A DNA stretch of 64,000 nucleotides, from contig DDKB01000023.1 in NCBI GenBank assembly GCA_002339675.1, positions 124,001 to 188,000 on the forward strand, written 5' to 3'. The notes beneath the pieces were generated by a model. That model was not told the DNA's origin, did not search any database, and worked only from the letters and a program-made list of their open reading frames with translations. Shown here piece after piece: positions 7,729-15,834 of the stretch. A program made the translations under genes and the position numbers. The DNA comes from Stutzerimonas stutzeri. GTDB lineage: Bacteria > Pseudomonadota > Gammaproteobacteria > Pseudomonadales > Pseudomonadaceae. How positions within the stretch are numbered: position 1 is the stretch's first letter; each line of letters begins with the position of its first letter.

Positions 7729-9444
7729 TTAGCGCGCGGCGATATGCGCGACCAACAGCTGCACGCTCTCGCGTCCGCGGAATTCGTTGACGTCCAGCTT
7801 GTAGGCCAGATCGGCCCAGCGCACGGTGGGATTGGGCCAGAGGTCGCGATCGATATTGAACGCGATGCCATCGAGCGTCAGCGAGCCGCATTCGCTCTTG
7901 AGCACCAGCTTCAGGTGCTTCTCGCCCACCAGGCGCTGCTGCACCAGCTGGAACACGCCGTGAAACACCGGTTCGGGAAAATGCTGACCCCAGGGCCCGG
8001 CATTGCGCAGCGCCTTGGCCAGCTCCAGGTGAAACTCCTCGATGCTCAGTTGGCCATCGGTGAGCAGTCGTCCGGTCAGGTCCTCCTCGCACAGCTGGCG
8101 CCGCACTTCGGCATCGAAGGCGGCGGCGAAGGCGCCGAAGTTCTCCTGCGGCAGCGACAGCCCGGCCGCCATGGCATGGCCGCCGAACTTGCTGATCAGG
8201 CCCGGATGGCGCGCGGCCACGGCGTCCAGCGCATCGCGGATGTGAAAACCCGGCACCGAGCGCGCCGAGCCCTTCAGCACGCCTTCGCCGGCGTCGGCAA
8301 AGGCGATGGTCGGGCGGTGATAGCGCTCTTTCAGCCGCGAGGCGAGGATGCCGATGACGCCCTGATGCCAGTCCGGCTCGAACAGGCAGAGGCCGAACGG
8401 CATGTCTTCGATCGGCAGATCCTTGAGCTGGGCCAGCGCCTCGCGCTGCATGCCCTGCTCGATGCCCTTGCGGTCCTGGTTGAGTTGATCCAACTGCACG
8501 GCCATATCCCGCGCCAACGCTTCGTCTTCGCACAGCAGGCACTCGATGCCCAGCGCCATGTCGTCCAGGCGCCCGGCCGCGTTCAACCGCGGGCCGAGAA
8601 TGAAGCCGAGGTCGGTCGAGGTGATACGCCGATGATCGCGACCGGCGACCTCGAGGATCGCCCGCAGCCCAGGCCGCGCACGACCGGCACGGATGCGCGC
8701 CAGGCCCTGGTGCACCAGGATACGGTTGTTGGCGTCCAGCGGCACCACGTCGGCGACGCTGCCCAGGGCGACCAGGTCCAGCAGCTCGGCCAGGTTCGGT
8801 TCCGCCCAGCCCTGCCGGCTGAACCAGCCCCTGTCACGCAGCGCGGCGCGCAAGGCCAGCAATACGTAGAAGATCACCCCGACACCGGCGATGCATTTGC
8901 TCGGGAACGCGCACTCGGGCTGATTCGGATTGACGATGGCATCCGCGGCGGGCAATTCCGGGCCCGGCAGATGGTGGTCGGTGACCAGCACCTTGAGCCC
9001 AGCGGCCTTGGCTGCCGCCACGCCATCAACGCTGGAGATGCCGTTGTCCACGGTCACCAGCAGATCGGGCTGACGCTCGAGGGCCACGGCAACGATTTCA
9101 GGCGTCAGCCCATAGCCGTACTCGAAGCGATTGGGTACCAGGTAATCCACGTGCGCCGCGCCCAGCTGACGCAGGCCCAGCACGCCCACGGTGCTCGCCG
9201 TCGCGCCGTCGGCATCGAAGTCGCCGACGAAGAGGATGCGTTGGCGGGCTTCGATTGCCCCGACCAGCAGCGCCACGGCGGCGTCGATGCCCTTGAGCTG
9301 GCCATAGGGGATCAGGCGTGCCAAGCCCTTATCCAGCTCACTGACCGACTGCACGCCGCGCGCCGCGTAGAGGCGTGTGAGCAAGGGCGGCAGGTCGCCA
9401 AGGTCGGGGAGTTGTTCGGGGAGAGGACGGGGTTCGATGCGCAT
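7729..9444 (-). CDS. recJ: Single-stranded-DNA-specific 5'-3' exonuclease RecJ
   Basis: RecJ degrades 5' ssDNA ends in RecF-pathway recombination and mismatch or base-excision repair. At 571 residues it is close to E. coli RecJ (577). The DHH-phosphoesterase motifs are intact: DFDADG (residues 75-80), TVDNG (131-135) and VTDHH (154-158). The downstream DHHA1 domain contains GGHAMAAGLSL, and the C-terminal OB-like domain follows. The cytosolic Mn2+-dependent activity is established for the family. It starts at ATG 9444, 31 bases downstream of the stop codon of the MarR-like gene, so the two may be cotranscribed. In P. aeruginosa recJ neighbours a yaeQ gene; here yaeQ lies 4.7 kb away, which suggests that the pxp cluster has been inserted between them. 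Confidence 0.96.
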   Translation of the reverse strand: MRIEPRPLPEQLPDLGDLPPLLTRLYAARGVQSVSELDKGLARLIPYGQLKGIDAAVALLVGAIEARQRILFVGDFDADGATASTVGVLGLRQLGAAHVDYLVPNRFEYGYGLTPEIVAVALERQPDLLVTVDNGISSVDGVAAAKAAGLKVLVTDHHLPGPELPAADAIVNPNQPECAFPSKCIAGVGVIFYVLLALRAALRDRGWFSRQGWAEPNLAELLDLVALGSVADVVPLDANNRILVHQGLARIRAGRARPGLRAILEVAGRDHRRITSTDLGFILGPRLNAAGRLDDMALGIECLLCEDEALARDMAVQLDQLNQDRKGIEQGMQREALAQLKDLPIEDMPFGLCLFEPDWHQGVIGILASRLKERYHRPTIAFADAGEGVLKGSARSVPGFHIRDALDAVAARHPGLISKFGGHAMAAGLSLPQENFGAFAAAFDAEVRRQLCEEDLTGRLLTDGQLSIEEFHLELAKALRNAGPWGQHFPEPVFHGVFQLVQQRLVGEKHLKLVLKSECGSLTLDGIAFNIDRDLWPNPTVRWADLAYKLDVNEFRGRESVQLLVAHIAAR

Positions 9445-9475
9445 CTAGCGATATCCGGCGTGCAGCGTGAGTCGA

Positions 9476-10003
9476 TCAGAGCGAGGTCGCGGCGCGCGCC
9501 GCCTGGTCGTACAGACCGGACATGGCGCGCAGCAGCCCAGCGAGGCGATGGATCTCGTCGGGGTCGACGTTGAGGTTCTCGAAAGAGGCGATCAGGCACT
9601 CGCGGCGGATGTCGGCGTAGGCCTGACAAAGTTCGCCGCCCTTATCGGTGGTCCGGTAGAACATTTCCTTGCCCTGTTTCTCGCCTTCCACCAGGCCGAG
9701 CTTGGCAAGCTTTTTCAGCGCATAGGTCACGGTGTGGGTGTCCTCGACGTTGAGCAGCAGGCAGATGTCCGCCTGTCGCTTGGCCCGGCCGCGGCTGGCG
9801 AGGTTGTGCAGCACCATGACATCCAGCGCATTCATCTCCACCGCACCGGAGGCCTTCATGCAGCGCTCCATCCAGCGCATCAGCGCAGCACTGGCGACGA
9901 TGATGCCGTACTCCAGCTCGGAGAGTTCCTGGGACTGCTCGGCGAGGTGTGCCGAGGCGACGATGGGCGATCGCAACGGACGCGGGGATTTGGCATCAAC
10001 CAT
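9476..10003 (-). CDS. MarR-like winged helix-turn-helix transcriptional regulator
   Basis: 175-residue DNA-binding protein. The central region (MNALDVMVLHNLAS ... ADICLLLNVEDTHTVTYALKKLAKLGLVEGEKQGKEMFYRTT) has the helix-turn-helix-wing pattern of MarR-type regulators: recognition helix VEDTHTVTYALKKL, wing EKQGKEMFYRTTDKG. The ATG at 10003 is preferred; the frame extends to a TTG at 10072 but the extra residues are not convincing. The gene is divergent from pxpABC across a 198-base region holding a strong dyad (10118-10141). By position it is a candidate regulator of the oxoprolinase operon or of itself; that link is inference. The effector is unknown. Pseudomonads carry similar proteins annotated 'winged helix DNA-binding protein'. 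Confidence 0.85.
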   Translation of the reverse strand: MVDAKSPRPLRSPIVASAHLAEQSQELSELEYGIIVASAALMRWMERCMKASGAVEMNALDVMVLHNLASRGRAKRQADICLLLNVEDTHTVTYALKKLAKLGLVEGEKQGKEMFYRTTDKGGELCQAYADIRRECLIASFENLNVDPDEIHRLAGLLRAMSGLYDQAARAATSL

Positions 10004-10117
10004 CTGCGGACCATGACCTGAGGGGCGCAGCAGCTGCTGCGCGGGTGAATCGGGTGGGCAATCATACAGCAATGCAGGCGCAAACGACCCTCGCCGGCCC
10101 TTACGTTAAATATTTAT

Positions 10118-10141
10118 TGATAAATCACCAATAATTTATCA
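10118..10141. promoter_or_regulatory. AT-rich operator-like dyad upstream of pxpA
   Basis: TGATAAAT-CACCAATA-ATTTATCA: perfect 8-base inverted arms around an 8-base centre, in an AT-rich island of otherwise GC-rich DNA, 60 bases before the pxpA start and 115 before the divergent regulator. The core 20 bases (10120-10139) match, in the opposite orientation, those at 34648-34667 upstream of leuA at 19 of 20 positions. The binding factor is unknown; the neighbouring MarR-like protein is one candidate. Confidence 0.65.
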
Positions 10142-10201
10142 TCGTATTCCCATCGTTCGCCCCGGCCTGCCGGAGCGGCCCAGCCTTTAGCGGGGATTGC
10201 C

Positions 10202-10951
10202 ATGAAACCTCTACTGCTCAACTGCGACATCGGCGAGAGCTTCGGCGCCTGGACCATGGGCCTGGACGCCGATGTGATGCCCCATATCGACTGCGCCAAT
10301 GTGGCCTGCGGCTTCCATGCCTCGGACCCGCAAGTCATGCGCCGCACCGTGGCGCTGGCGACCCGGCACCAGGTGACGATCGGTGCCCACCCGGCCTACC
10401 CCGACCTCGCCGGCTTTGGTCGTCGCTCCATGGCCTGCAGCCCGGACGAAGTGGAAAACATGCTGCTCTACCAGATCGGTGCGCTGGACGGCATCTGCCG
10501 GGCCGAGGGCTCACAGGTGCGCTACGTCAAACCACACGGCGCGCTCTATAACGACATGATGCGCAAGCCAGAACTGCTACGCGCGGTGATGCTAGCGGTC
10601 ATCGCCTACTCGCCATCGCTTCCCTTGATGCTGATGTCCACCCGCGACAACAGCGAGGCTCAAGCCCTGGCTGACGAACTGGGCGTCGTCCTGTGGTTCG
10701 AGGTATTCGCCGACCGCGCCTACGACCCGGACGGCAGACTGGTCTCGCGCGCCCTGCCCGGCGCGGTCCACCACGACGCCGAGACGGTCGTCGCACAGGC
10801 CCTGCGCCTGGCCCGGGGCGAAGCGCTGACCGCCAGCGATGGCAGCGCCCTGGTGCTGCGTGCCGACACCCTCTGCGTGCACGGCGACAACGCCGGCTCG
10901 GTCGCTGCCGTGCAGCGCATCCGACAGGCGCTCGAGGGCCTGCCGGCATGA
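10202..10951 (+). CDS. pxpA: 5-oxoprolinase subunit PxpA (LamB/YcsF family)
   Basis: Part of the prokaryotic ATP-dependent 5-oxoprolinase PxpABC, which opens 5-oxoproline (pyroglutamate), an unavoidable damage product of glutamine and glutathione metabolism, to glutamate. The 249 residues match the family length. Visible family motifs are LLNCDIGESFGAW at the N-terminus, GAHPAYPDLAGFGRR and KPHGALYND. The start ATG follows a GGGGATT ribosome-binding region. Its stop codon overlaps the pxpB start (ATGA), indicating translational coupling. It is the first gene of a pxpA-pxpB-pxpC operon that continues into an NRAMP-like gene. Confidence 0.95.
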   Translation: MKPLLLNCDIGESFGAWTMGLDADVMPHIDCANVACGFHASDPQVMRRTVALATRHQVTIGAHPAYPDLAGFGRRSMACSPDEVENMLLYQIGALDGICRAEGSQVRYVKPHGALYNDMMRKPELLRAVMLAVIAYSPSLPLMLMSTRDNSEAQALADELGVVLWFEVFADRAYDPDGRLVSRALPGAVHHDAETVVAQALRLARGEALTASDGSALVLRADTLCVHGDNAGSVAAVQRIRQALEGLPA

Positions 10952-11652
10952 ACCCGCGTCTGGAAGTGGTCGGTATCGACTGCCTGATGCTGCGCCTGTT
11001 CGACGAGATCGACGAAGCCAACATGCCCTGGTTGCTGGCTGCGGCACAGCGGTTGCGCGAGCGCTTCGGCGAGGCGCTGGTCGACCTGGTGCCGTCCTAC
11101 ACCACCCTGCTGGTCCACTACGACCTGGCGCAGCTGGATGACAGCCAGGCGCGCCAGCGCATCGCCGAAGCCCTGCACGGCCTGCAGCCGGATGCCGGTG
11201 GTCAGGCCCGCGAACTGCTGATCCCGGTCTGGTACGACCCCAGCGTCGGCCCGGAGCTGGAAGCGCTTGGCCAGCGCAGCGGGCTCGGCGTCGCCGGCGT
11301 GATCGCACAGCACAGCGGGCGGGTCTATCAGGTCTTCGCCCTGGGTTTCGCACCCGGTTTTGGCTTCATGGGTCTGGTCGACGAGCGCCTCGCCAGCCCG
11401 CGCCTGCAGACGCCGCGCCAGCGGGTTCCGGCCGGCAGCCTGGGGATCGCCGATCGCCAGACTGCTATCTACCCCCTGGTGTCTCCAGGCGGCTGGAACC
11501 TCATTGGCCGCAGCCCGACCCGGTTGTTCGACCGCGACCTTGAGGGCTACAGCCTTTGGCGCCCCGGCGACCGGGTGCGTTTCCAGCCCGTCGACCACGC
11601 CGAGTTCATCCGCCTCGGCGGCGACGACAGCCCGTTCGAGGTGACGCCATGA
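10948..11652 (+). CDS. pxpB: 5-oxoprolinase subunit PxpB (KipI family)
   Basis: 234-residue allophanate-hydrolase-subunit-1-like protein; in B. subtilis the homologue was first described as the KipA-KipI kinase inhibitor pair. The start ATG (MNPRLEVVGIDCLMLRLF) overlaps the pxpA stop by ATGA; the frame is open further upstream, but only inside pxpA. The family core is recognisable as VPSYTTLLVHYD, GFAPGFGFMGLVDERL, the RVPAGSLGIADRQTAIYP segment and SPGGWNLIGRSP. It acts with PxpA and PxpC in the cytosol. The stop overlaps the pxpC start by ATGA again, so the three subunits are tightly coupled. Confidence 0.95.
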   Translation: MNPRLEVVGIDCLMLRLFDEIDEANMPWLLAAAQRLRERFGEALVDLVPSYTTLLVHYDLAQLDDSQARQRIAEALHGLQPDAGGQARELLIPVWYDPSVGPELEALGQRSGLGVAGVIAQHSGRVYQVFALGFAPGFGFMGLVDERLASPRLQTPRQRVPAGSLGIADRQTAIYPLVSPGGWNLIGRSPTRLFDRDLEGYSLWRPGDRVRFQPVDHAEFIRLGGDDSPFEVTP

Positions 11653-12563
11653 GCCTGCTCATCGAACGCAGCGGCGCATTCGCCAGCCTGCAGGACGGCG
11701 GACGGCTGGGAGTGCGCCACCTGGGCGTGACCCAGGGCGGCGCCACGGACTGGGTCTCGCACACCTGGGCCAACTGGCTGCTGGGCAACCCGCCCGCCGC
11801 CGCGGTGATCGAGATCACCCTCGGCCAGTTCAGCTTGCGCGTCGAAACCGACACCTGCCTGGCCCTTTGCGGTGCCGATCTCAACGCGACGCTGGACGGC
11901 CTGCCCGTCGCGCCGGGGCAGAGCATCGGCGTCCGTACCGGCCAGCACCTGGTCTTCGACCAGCCGCGCGAGGGCGTGCGCGCCTACCTGGCTGCACCTG
12001 GCGGCTTCGAAGCAACCCCGGTCCTGGGCAGTTGCGCTACGGTGCGTCGCGAGCAGCTTGGCGGCCTGCATGGCGACGGTCGCCCCCTCGCGGCCGGCGA
12101 TCGGCTGCATTGGAACGGCACGCCGCCAGCGCCTCGCCAATTGCCGGGCGAACGCATCGGATCGTTGCTGCCGAGCGGCCCGCTCCCGATGGTTCTGGGT
12201 GCGCAGATTGGCCATTTCAGCGGGCAAAGCCTGTTCGACGCCTTCAATCATTCTTGGACCCTAGACCAGCGCGCCGACCGCATGGGCATTCGCCTGCTCG
12301 GGCCAGCTCTGCACAGCAGTCGGCGATCGATGATTTCCGAGGGCGTGCCCCTGGGGGCGATCCAGGTCCCGCCCGACGGCCAGCCGATCGTTCTGATGAA
12401 CGACCGGCAAACCATTGGCGGCTACCCGAGGCTCGGTGCCCTGACCCCGCTGGCCGTGGCACGCCTGGCGCAGTGCCTGCCCGGCACACGAATCCAGCTC
12501 AAGCCGATCGCGTTGGCAGCCGCACAGCACGAGCACCGGCAGTGGCTGGCCCACTGGCGATAG
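11649..12563 (+). CDS. pxpC: 5-oxoprolinase subunit PxpC (KipA / biotin-dependent carboxyltransferase-like family)
   Basis: 304-residue allophanate-hydrolase-subunit-2-like protein completing the PxpABC enzyme. Family motifs are LQDGGRLGVRHLGVTQGGATDW at the N-terminus, AYLAAPGGF in the middle, and the C-terminal ISEGVPLGAIQVPPDGQPIVLMNDRQTIGGYP. The ATG at 11649 overlaps the pxpB stop. After it comes a 382-base gap and then the NRAMP-family gene, an order similar in content to the B. subtilis ycsF-ycsG-ycsI-kipI-kipA cluster. Confidence 0.94.
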   Translation: MSLLIERSGAFASLQDGGRLGVRHLGVTQGGATDWVSHTWANWLLGNPPAAAVIEITLGQFSLRVETDTCLALCGADLNATLDGLPVAPGQSIGVRTGQHLVFDQPREGVRAYLAAPGGFEATPVLGSCATVRREQLGGLHGDGRPLAAGDRLHWNGTPPAPRQLPGERIGSLLPSGPLPMVLGAQIGHFSGQSLFDAFNHSWTLDQRADRMGIRLLGPALHSSRRSMISEGVPLGAIQVPPDGQPIVLMNDRQTIGGYPRLGALTPLAVARLAQCLPGTRIQLKPIALAAAQHEHRQWLAHWR

Positions 12564-12945
12564 CACAGCGACGCCGGGCCCGGCGCCGCCCCAATCCGGC
12601 CCGTCACCCCGCTGGCACAGCGAAGGCGACGGCCCCAACCAAGACACGAGGTATACCGACGCCCTGCTCGGACACGATCACGGCACAACGCACAAGCACA
12701 ACAAGAAAAACCAAAAAAACCGGCATCAGACCCAGTGAAGCCGCCACGGCTGACGGTTGGGCAAGCCGCACGATTTCGGGCGCAACAGCCAACGGCTGAC
12801 CCCGGGAGCACGCGCAGCGAGCCGATACAGGCGGCCGTGACCGAGCCTGTTCGACACGGCACAACCGAACGCAGTGATTCACACAGCCGGCCTTGCACCG
12901 ATTGCATTTCTACCTGCCCCAACATCAAGAAAAAAGGTATCCCTA
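12564..12945. other. 382-base gap between pxpC and the NRAMP-like gene
   Basis: No recognisable gene. A minus-strand frame (12604-12882) encodes a hydrophobic stretch (LMPVFLVFLVVLV), but it lacks a ribosome binding site and homology I can recognise. The segment includes A-rich patches (around 12705-12720) and ends in AAAAAAGGTATCCCTA just before the NRAMP start, which serves as its ribosome binding site. Confidence 0.45.
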
Positions 12946-14159
12946 ATGCACCCCACTCCCAGCACCAGCCCCGCACCACAACGCAACGTCCTGCGCGGCG
13001 CCGTGTTCATCATGGCGACCTCCTCCATCGGACCGGCCTTTCTCACCCAGACCTCGCTGTTCACCGAGAAATACCTGGCGAGCTTCGCCTTCGCCATCGT
13101 CATTTCGCTGCTGATCGACATTGGCGCCCAGCTCAACATCTGGCGCGTCATCACGGTCGCCAACCTGCGCGGCCAGGATGTGGCCAATCGGGTACTGCCC
13201 GGGGTCGGCCACCTGATCTCGGCGTTTATCGTGTTGGGCGGCGTCGCCTTCAACATCGGCAACATCGGCGGCGCCGGCCTAGCGATGAACTCTTCGGCGT
13301 CCCTCCGGTGATCGGCTCACTGATCGCGGCGGTGCTGATCATCGGCATCTTCCTGCTGCGCAACGCCAAGGGGGTGATGGACTCGCTGATGCAGTTGCTT
13401 GGCCTGGTGATGCTGTGCATGATCGGTTACGCCATGCTGCAGTCGAGCCCGCCGGTGCTGGAGGCGCTGAGCCACAGCTTCAATCCGGACGATCCGCTGA
13501 TCCTGCTGCTGCCGATCGTGACCCTGGTCGGCGGCACCGTCGGCGGCTATATCTCCTTTTCCGGCGGGCATCGCCTGGTCGAGGCCGGCATCACCGGGGT
13601 CGAGAACGTCGGCGTGGTAACACGTGCGGCGGTCACCGGGATCGTCACCACCGGCGTGGTGCGCATCTGCCTGTTCCTCGCCGCGCTTGGCGTGGTCAGC
13701 CAGGGGCTGGCCCTGGAGGCAGGCAATCCGGCCGCCTCGGTCTTCTCCCACTCGATGGGTACGGTCGGCTACAAGATGTTCGGTATCGTGCTGCTGGCGG
13801 CGTCGGTGTCGTCGGTGATCGGCGCCGCCTACACCAGCGTCACCTTCATGTACTCGCTGCACGAGAGCATCCAGCGCCACAACCAGCGCGTGGTGATTGC
13901 CTTCATCGCCTGCTCGACGCTGATCTACAGCCTGGTCGGCCAGCCGGTGAAGGTCCTGGTCGTAGCCGGCACGCTGAATGCGCTGGTCCTGCCGCTGGCG
14001 CTGGCGTGCATTCTCTGGGCGACGAAGAAGCCGAGTATCGTCGGCGACGACTACCGCCATCCCACCTGGATGCTGGTGTTCGGTCTGCTGGCGATGGCGG
14101 CCACAGCGGTCGGCGTGGTGATGTCGTTCAATGCCTTCGTGCAGTTCTGGCAATCCTGA
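12946..14159 (+). pseudogene. NRAMP-family transporter (YcsG-like), interrupted by a single-base frameshift
   Basis: The first part (12946-13290) encodes an NRAMP-like N-terminus: MHPTPSTSPAPQRNVLRGAV, then ATSSIGPAFLTQTSLFTEKY and FNIGNIGGAGLAMN. The reading frame then breaks into SSASLR and stops at 13311. The other frame continues the protein without loss: LFGVPPVIGSLIAAV onward, with several hydrophobic helices to the stop at 14159. One missing base at about 13290/13291 (after ATGAAC) explains everything; the repaired protein would have about 404 residues. The B. subtilis homologue YcsG sits in the same oxoprolinase-linked cluster, so the role is probably uptake linked to oxoproline use; metal transport is not implied by position. 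It is either a recent pseudogene or an assembly error. Codon use is intact on both sides, so any decay is recent. Confidence 0.85.
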
Positions 14160-14192
14160 GGACCGCCAGCGTCCGAACGCTCGGCGAGCGCT

Positions 14193-14735
14193 TCAGCCGC
14201 GCTCGCCGATCAGCCACTGCAGCGGGACCTCGTGCTGGCCCCGCTCATCGGTGATGTAGAGCGCACCCTCGCTGACCATCACGCTCCAGCCGATCGCTCG
14301 CGGCAGGTCCTGCGCCACCTGCTCCAGCGCCTCCTGGCCAACCGCCACGACATTGATCTTCTTCAGGCTGCGCACGCTGTCGAGCACCTTGGTCTGCCAG
14401 ACCCGCAGATTGCCATAGGCCACCAGGCTGAAGCGCTCGGCGCGTCGCGAGCACCAGGTGATGCGTTCGGCATCCGGCTGGCCCACTTCGATCCAGTGCA
14501 GCACGCGGTCATCGAGACTCTTTTCCCACAGTGCCGGCTCGTCGACGTCCGACAGGCCGCGGCCGAACGCCAGCTGCTCGCTGTACCAGAGCACATAGGC
14601 AATCAGTCGCGCGACAAGGCGCTCCTCGGTTTCGGAAGGATGACGAGCGACGGTGAAGCGCAGGTCCTGATAGACGTGGCGGTCGAGGTCGGTGAGGTTG
14701 ATCTCGACCTTGTAGGGCGTTGCTTGCAGGGCCAT
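14193..14735 (-). CDS. yaeQ: YaeQ family protein
   Basis: 180-residue cytosolic protein starting MALQATPYKVEINLTDLDRH. YaeQ has a PD-(D/E)XK nuclease-like fold by structure; its biological role is not settled, and early work in E. coli linked it to suppression of rfaH mutations. The family signature is clear: HPSETEERLVARLIAYVLWY, FGRGLSDVDEPALWEKSLDDRVLHWIEVGQPDAERI. The ATG at 14735 is chosen because the upstream 11 residues are not conserved-looking. It converges on the NRAMP gene. A 9-base-arm hairpin (CGGCGAGCG/CGCTCGCCG, 14182-14208) overlaps its stop codon. Confidence 0.92.
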   Translation of the reverse strand: MALQATPYKVEINLTDLDRHVYQDLRFTVARHPSETEERLVARLIAYVLWYSEQLAFGRGLSDVDEPALWEKSLDDRVLHWIEVGQPDAERITWCSRRAERFSLVAYGNLRVWQTKVLDSVRSLKKINVVAVGQEALEQVAQDLPRAIGWSVMVSEGALYITDERGQHEVPLQWLIGERG

Positions 14736-14860
14736 GGACGATCCGGGCGCAGGAAAAGGGGCCGGCATTTTACCTCATCCGCCAGGGCGCGCCGCGGTCC
14801 TGTCATTGCGCCGCCGGGTTGCGCGGGTCGAAGACAGAGCGGCGAGCCGACGAACGAGCT

Positions 14861-14889
14861 TTGACAATCATTCTCATTCTGTTTAGCAT
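14861..14889 (+). promoter_or_regulatory. Strong sigma-70 promoter of bfd overlapped by a Fur box
   Basis: TTGACA (14861-14866), a 17-base spacer and TAGCAT (14884-14889) form a promoter 32 bases before bfd. Overlapping the -35 is TGACAAT-C-ATTCTCA (14862-14876), matching the 7-1-7 Fur consensus TGATAAT-n-ATTATCA at 12 of 14 specified positions. Iron-replete Fur should block bfd, consistent with Bfd being an iron-starvation protein. Confidence 0.85.
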
Positions 14890-14920
14890 CCTTTCATCAC
14901 AGACCCAACGGGTAGTTCCT

Positions 14921-15139
14921 ATGTACGTGTGTCTCTGCCAGGGCGTTACCGACGGCCAGATCCGTGACGCGATCTATGAAGGCTGCTGCAGCTACCGTGA
15001 AGTTCGCGAAGCCACCGGGGTGGCCACCCAGTGCGGAAAATGCGCCTGCGTTGCCAAGCAGGTCGTGCGCGATACCCTCAGCGACGTGCAGAGCGCCCAG
15101 GCTGCCCTCGCCTACCCTGCCGGCTTCGTGTCTGCCTGA
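14921..15139 (+). CDS. bfd: Bacterioferritin-associated ferredoxin
   Basis: 72-residue [2Fe-2S] protein that docks on bacterioferritin and delivers electrons to its haem so that stored Fe3+ is released as Fe2+. The four cluster ligands sit exactly as in P. aeruginosa Bfd: Cys4, Cys6 (MYVCLCQG) and Cys38, Cys41 (TQCGKC). The ATG at 14921 is the only sensible start. The Fur-box promoter directly upstream predicts induction under iron starvation. It is followed by its own terminator and then bfr on the same strand, so storage and release genes are adjacent but separately expressed. Confidence 0.97.
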   Translation: MYVCLCQGVTDGQIRDAIYEGCCSYREVREATGVATQCGKCACVAKQVVRDTLSDVQSAQAALAYPAGFVSA

Positions 15140-15165
15140 GCCTGCCCTGACACCGATCTTCCGAA

Positions 15166-15190
15166 GCCGGGCCCCTGCCCGGCTTTTTCT
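15166..15190 (+). terminator. Rho-independent terminator of bfd
   Basis: GCCGGGC-CCCT-GCCCGGC followed by TTTTT, 27 bases after the bfd stop. Confidence 0.9.
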
Positions 15191-15343
15191 TGCCTGCAAT
15201 CAGCGACTTAGCCGATCAGCGCGGAACAGACGTATTCTTATTCGGATTTACCGTTGTGCTTCAAGGGCTTAGGTTTGACAGCCCAGGGCTTCCTGTCCAG
15301 ACTGCTGCAACAGAAGCATCCCGAATCAGACCAGGACCTCCCG

Positions 15344-15814
15344 ATGAAAGGCGACAAGCTAGTCATTCAGCACCTCAACAAGATCCTCGCGAACGAACTG
15401 GTCGCCATCAACCAGTACTTCCTGCATGCGCGCATGTACGAAGACTGGGGCCTCGGCAAGCTCGGCAAGCACGAGTACGACGAATCGATCGACGAGATGA
15501 AGCACGCCGACAAGCTGATCAAGCGCATCCTGTTCCTCGAAGGCCTGCCCAATCTGCAGGACCTCGGCAAGCTGCTGATCGGCGAAAACACTCGCGAAAT
15601 GCTCGAGTGCGACCTGAAGCTCGAACAGGGCGGCATCCAGGACCTCAAGGTGGCGATCGCCTACTGCGAAAGCGTCGGTGACTACGGTACCCGCGAGCTG
15701 CTCGAGGATATCCTCGAGTCCGAAGAAGAACACATCGACTGGCTCGAAACGCAGCTCAGCCTGATCGGCAAGGTCGGTATGGAAAACTACCTGCAGTCGC
15801 AGATGGACGACTGA
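15344..15814 (+). CDS. bfr: Bacterioferritin (BfrB type)
   Basis: 156-residue subunit of the 24-mer haem-containing iron-storage shell. The haem ligand Met52 and all ferroxidase ligands are present: Glu18, Glu51, His54, Glu94, Glu127, His130. The sequence MKGDKLVIQHLNKILANELV is the BfrB type that partners Bfd in P. aeruginosa. The start is ATG 15344 (AGGA upstream); an upstream extension to 15254 has no support. A TTGACA at 15275-15280 could be a -35 element but its -10 partner is weak. A bidirectional terminator shared with grxD follows. Confidence 0.97.
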   Translation: MKGDKLVIQHLNKILANELVAINQYFLHARMYEDWGLGKLGKHEYDESIDEMKHADKLIKRILFLEGLPNLQDLGKLLIGENTREMLECDLKLEQGGIQDLKVAIAYCESVGDYGTRELLEDILESEEEHIDWLETQLSLIGKVGMENYLQSQMDD

Positions 15815-15834
15815 GCTATCCGCTAACGCAAACG

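Noticed and set aside
12604..12882. Possible small membrane protein on the minus strand in the pxpC-NRAMP gap
   Set aside because: Only one hydrophobic run, no ribosome binding site and no family resemblance.
14182..14208. 9-base-arm hairpin as terminator between the NRAMP gene and yaeQ
   Set aside because: Partly inside the yaeQ coding end and without a U-tract; kept only as a remark under yaeQ.
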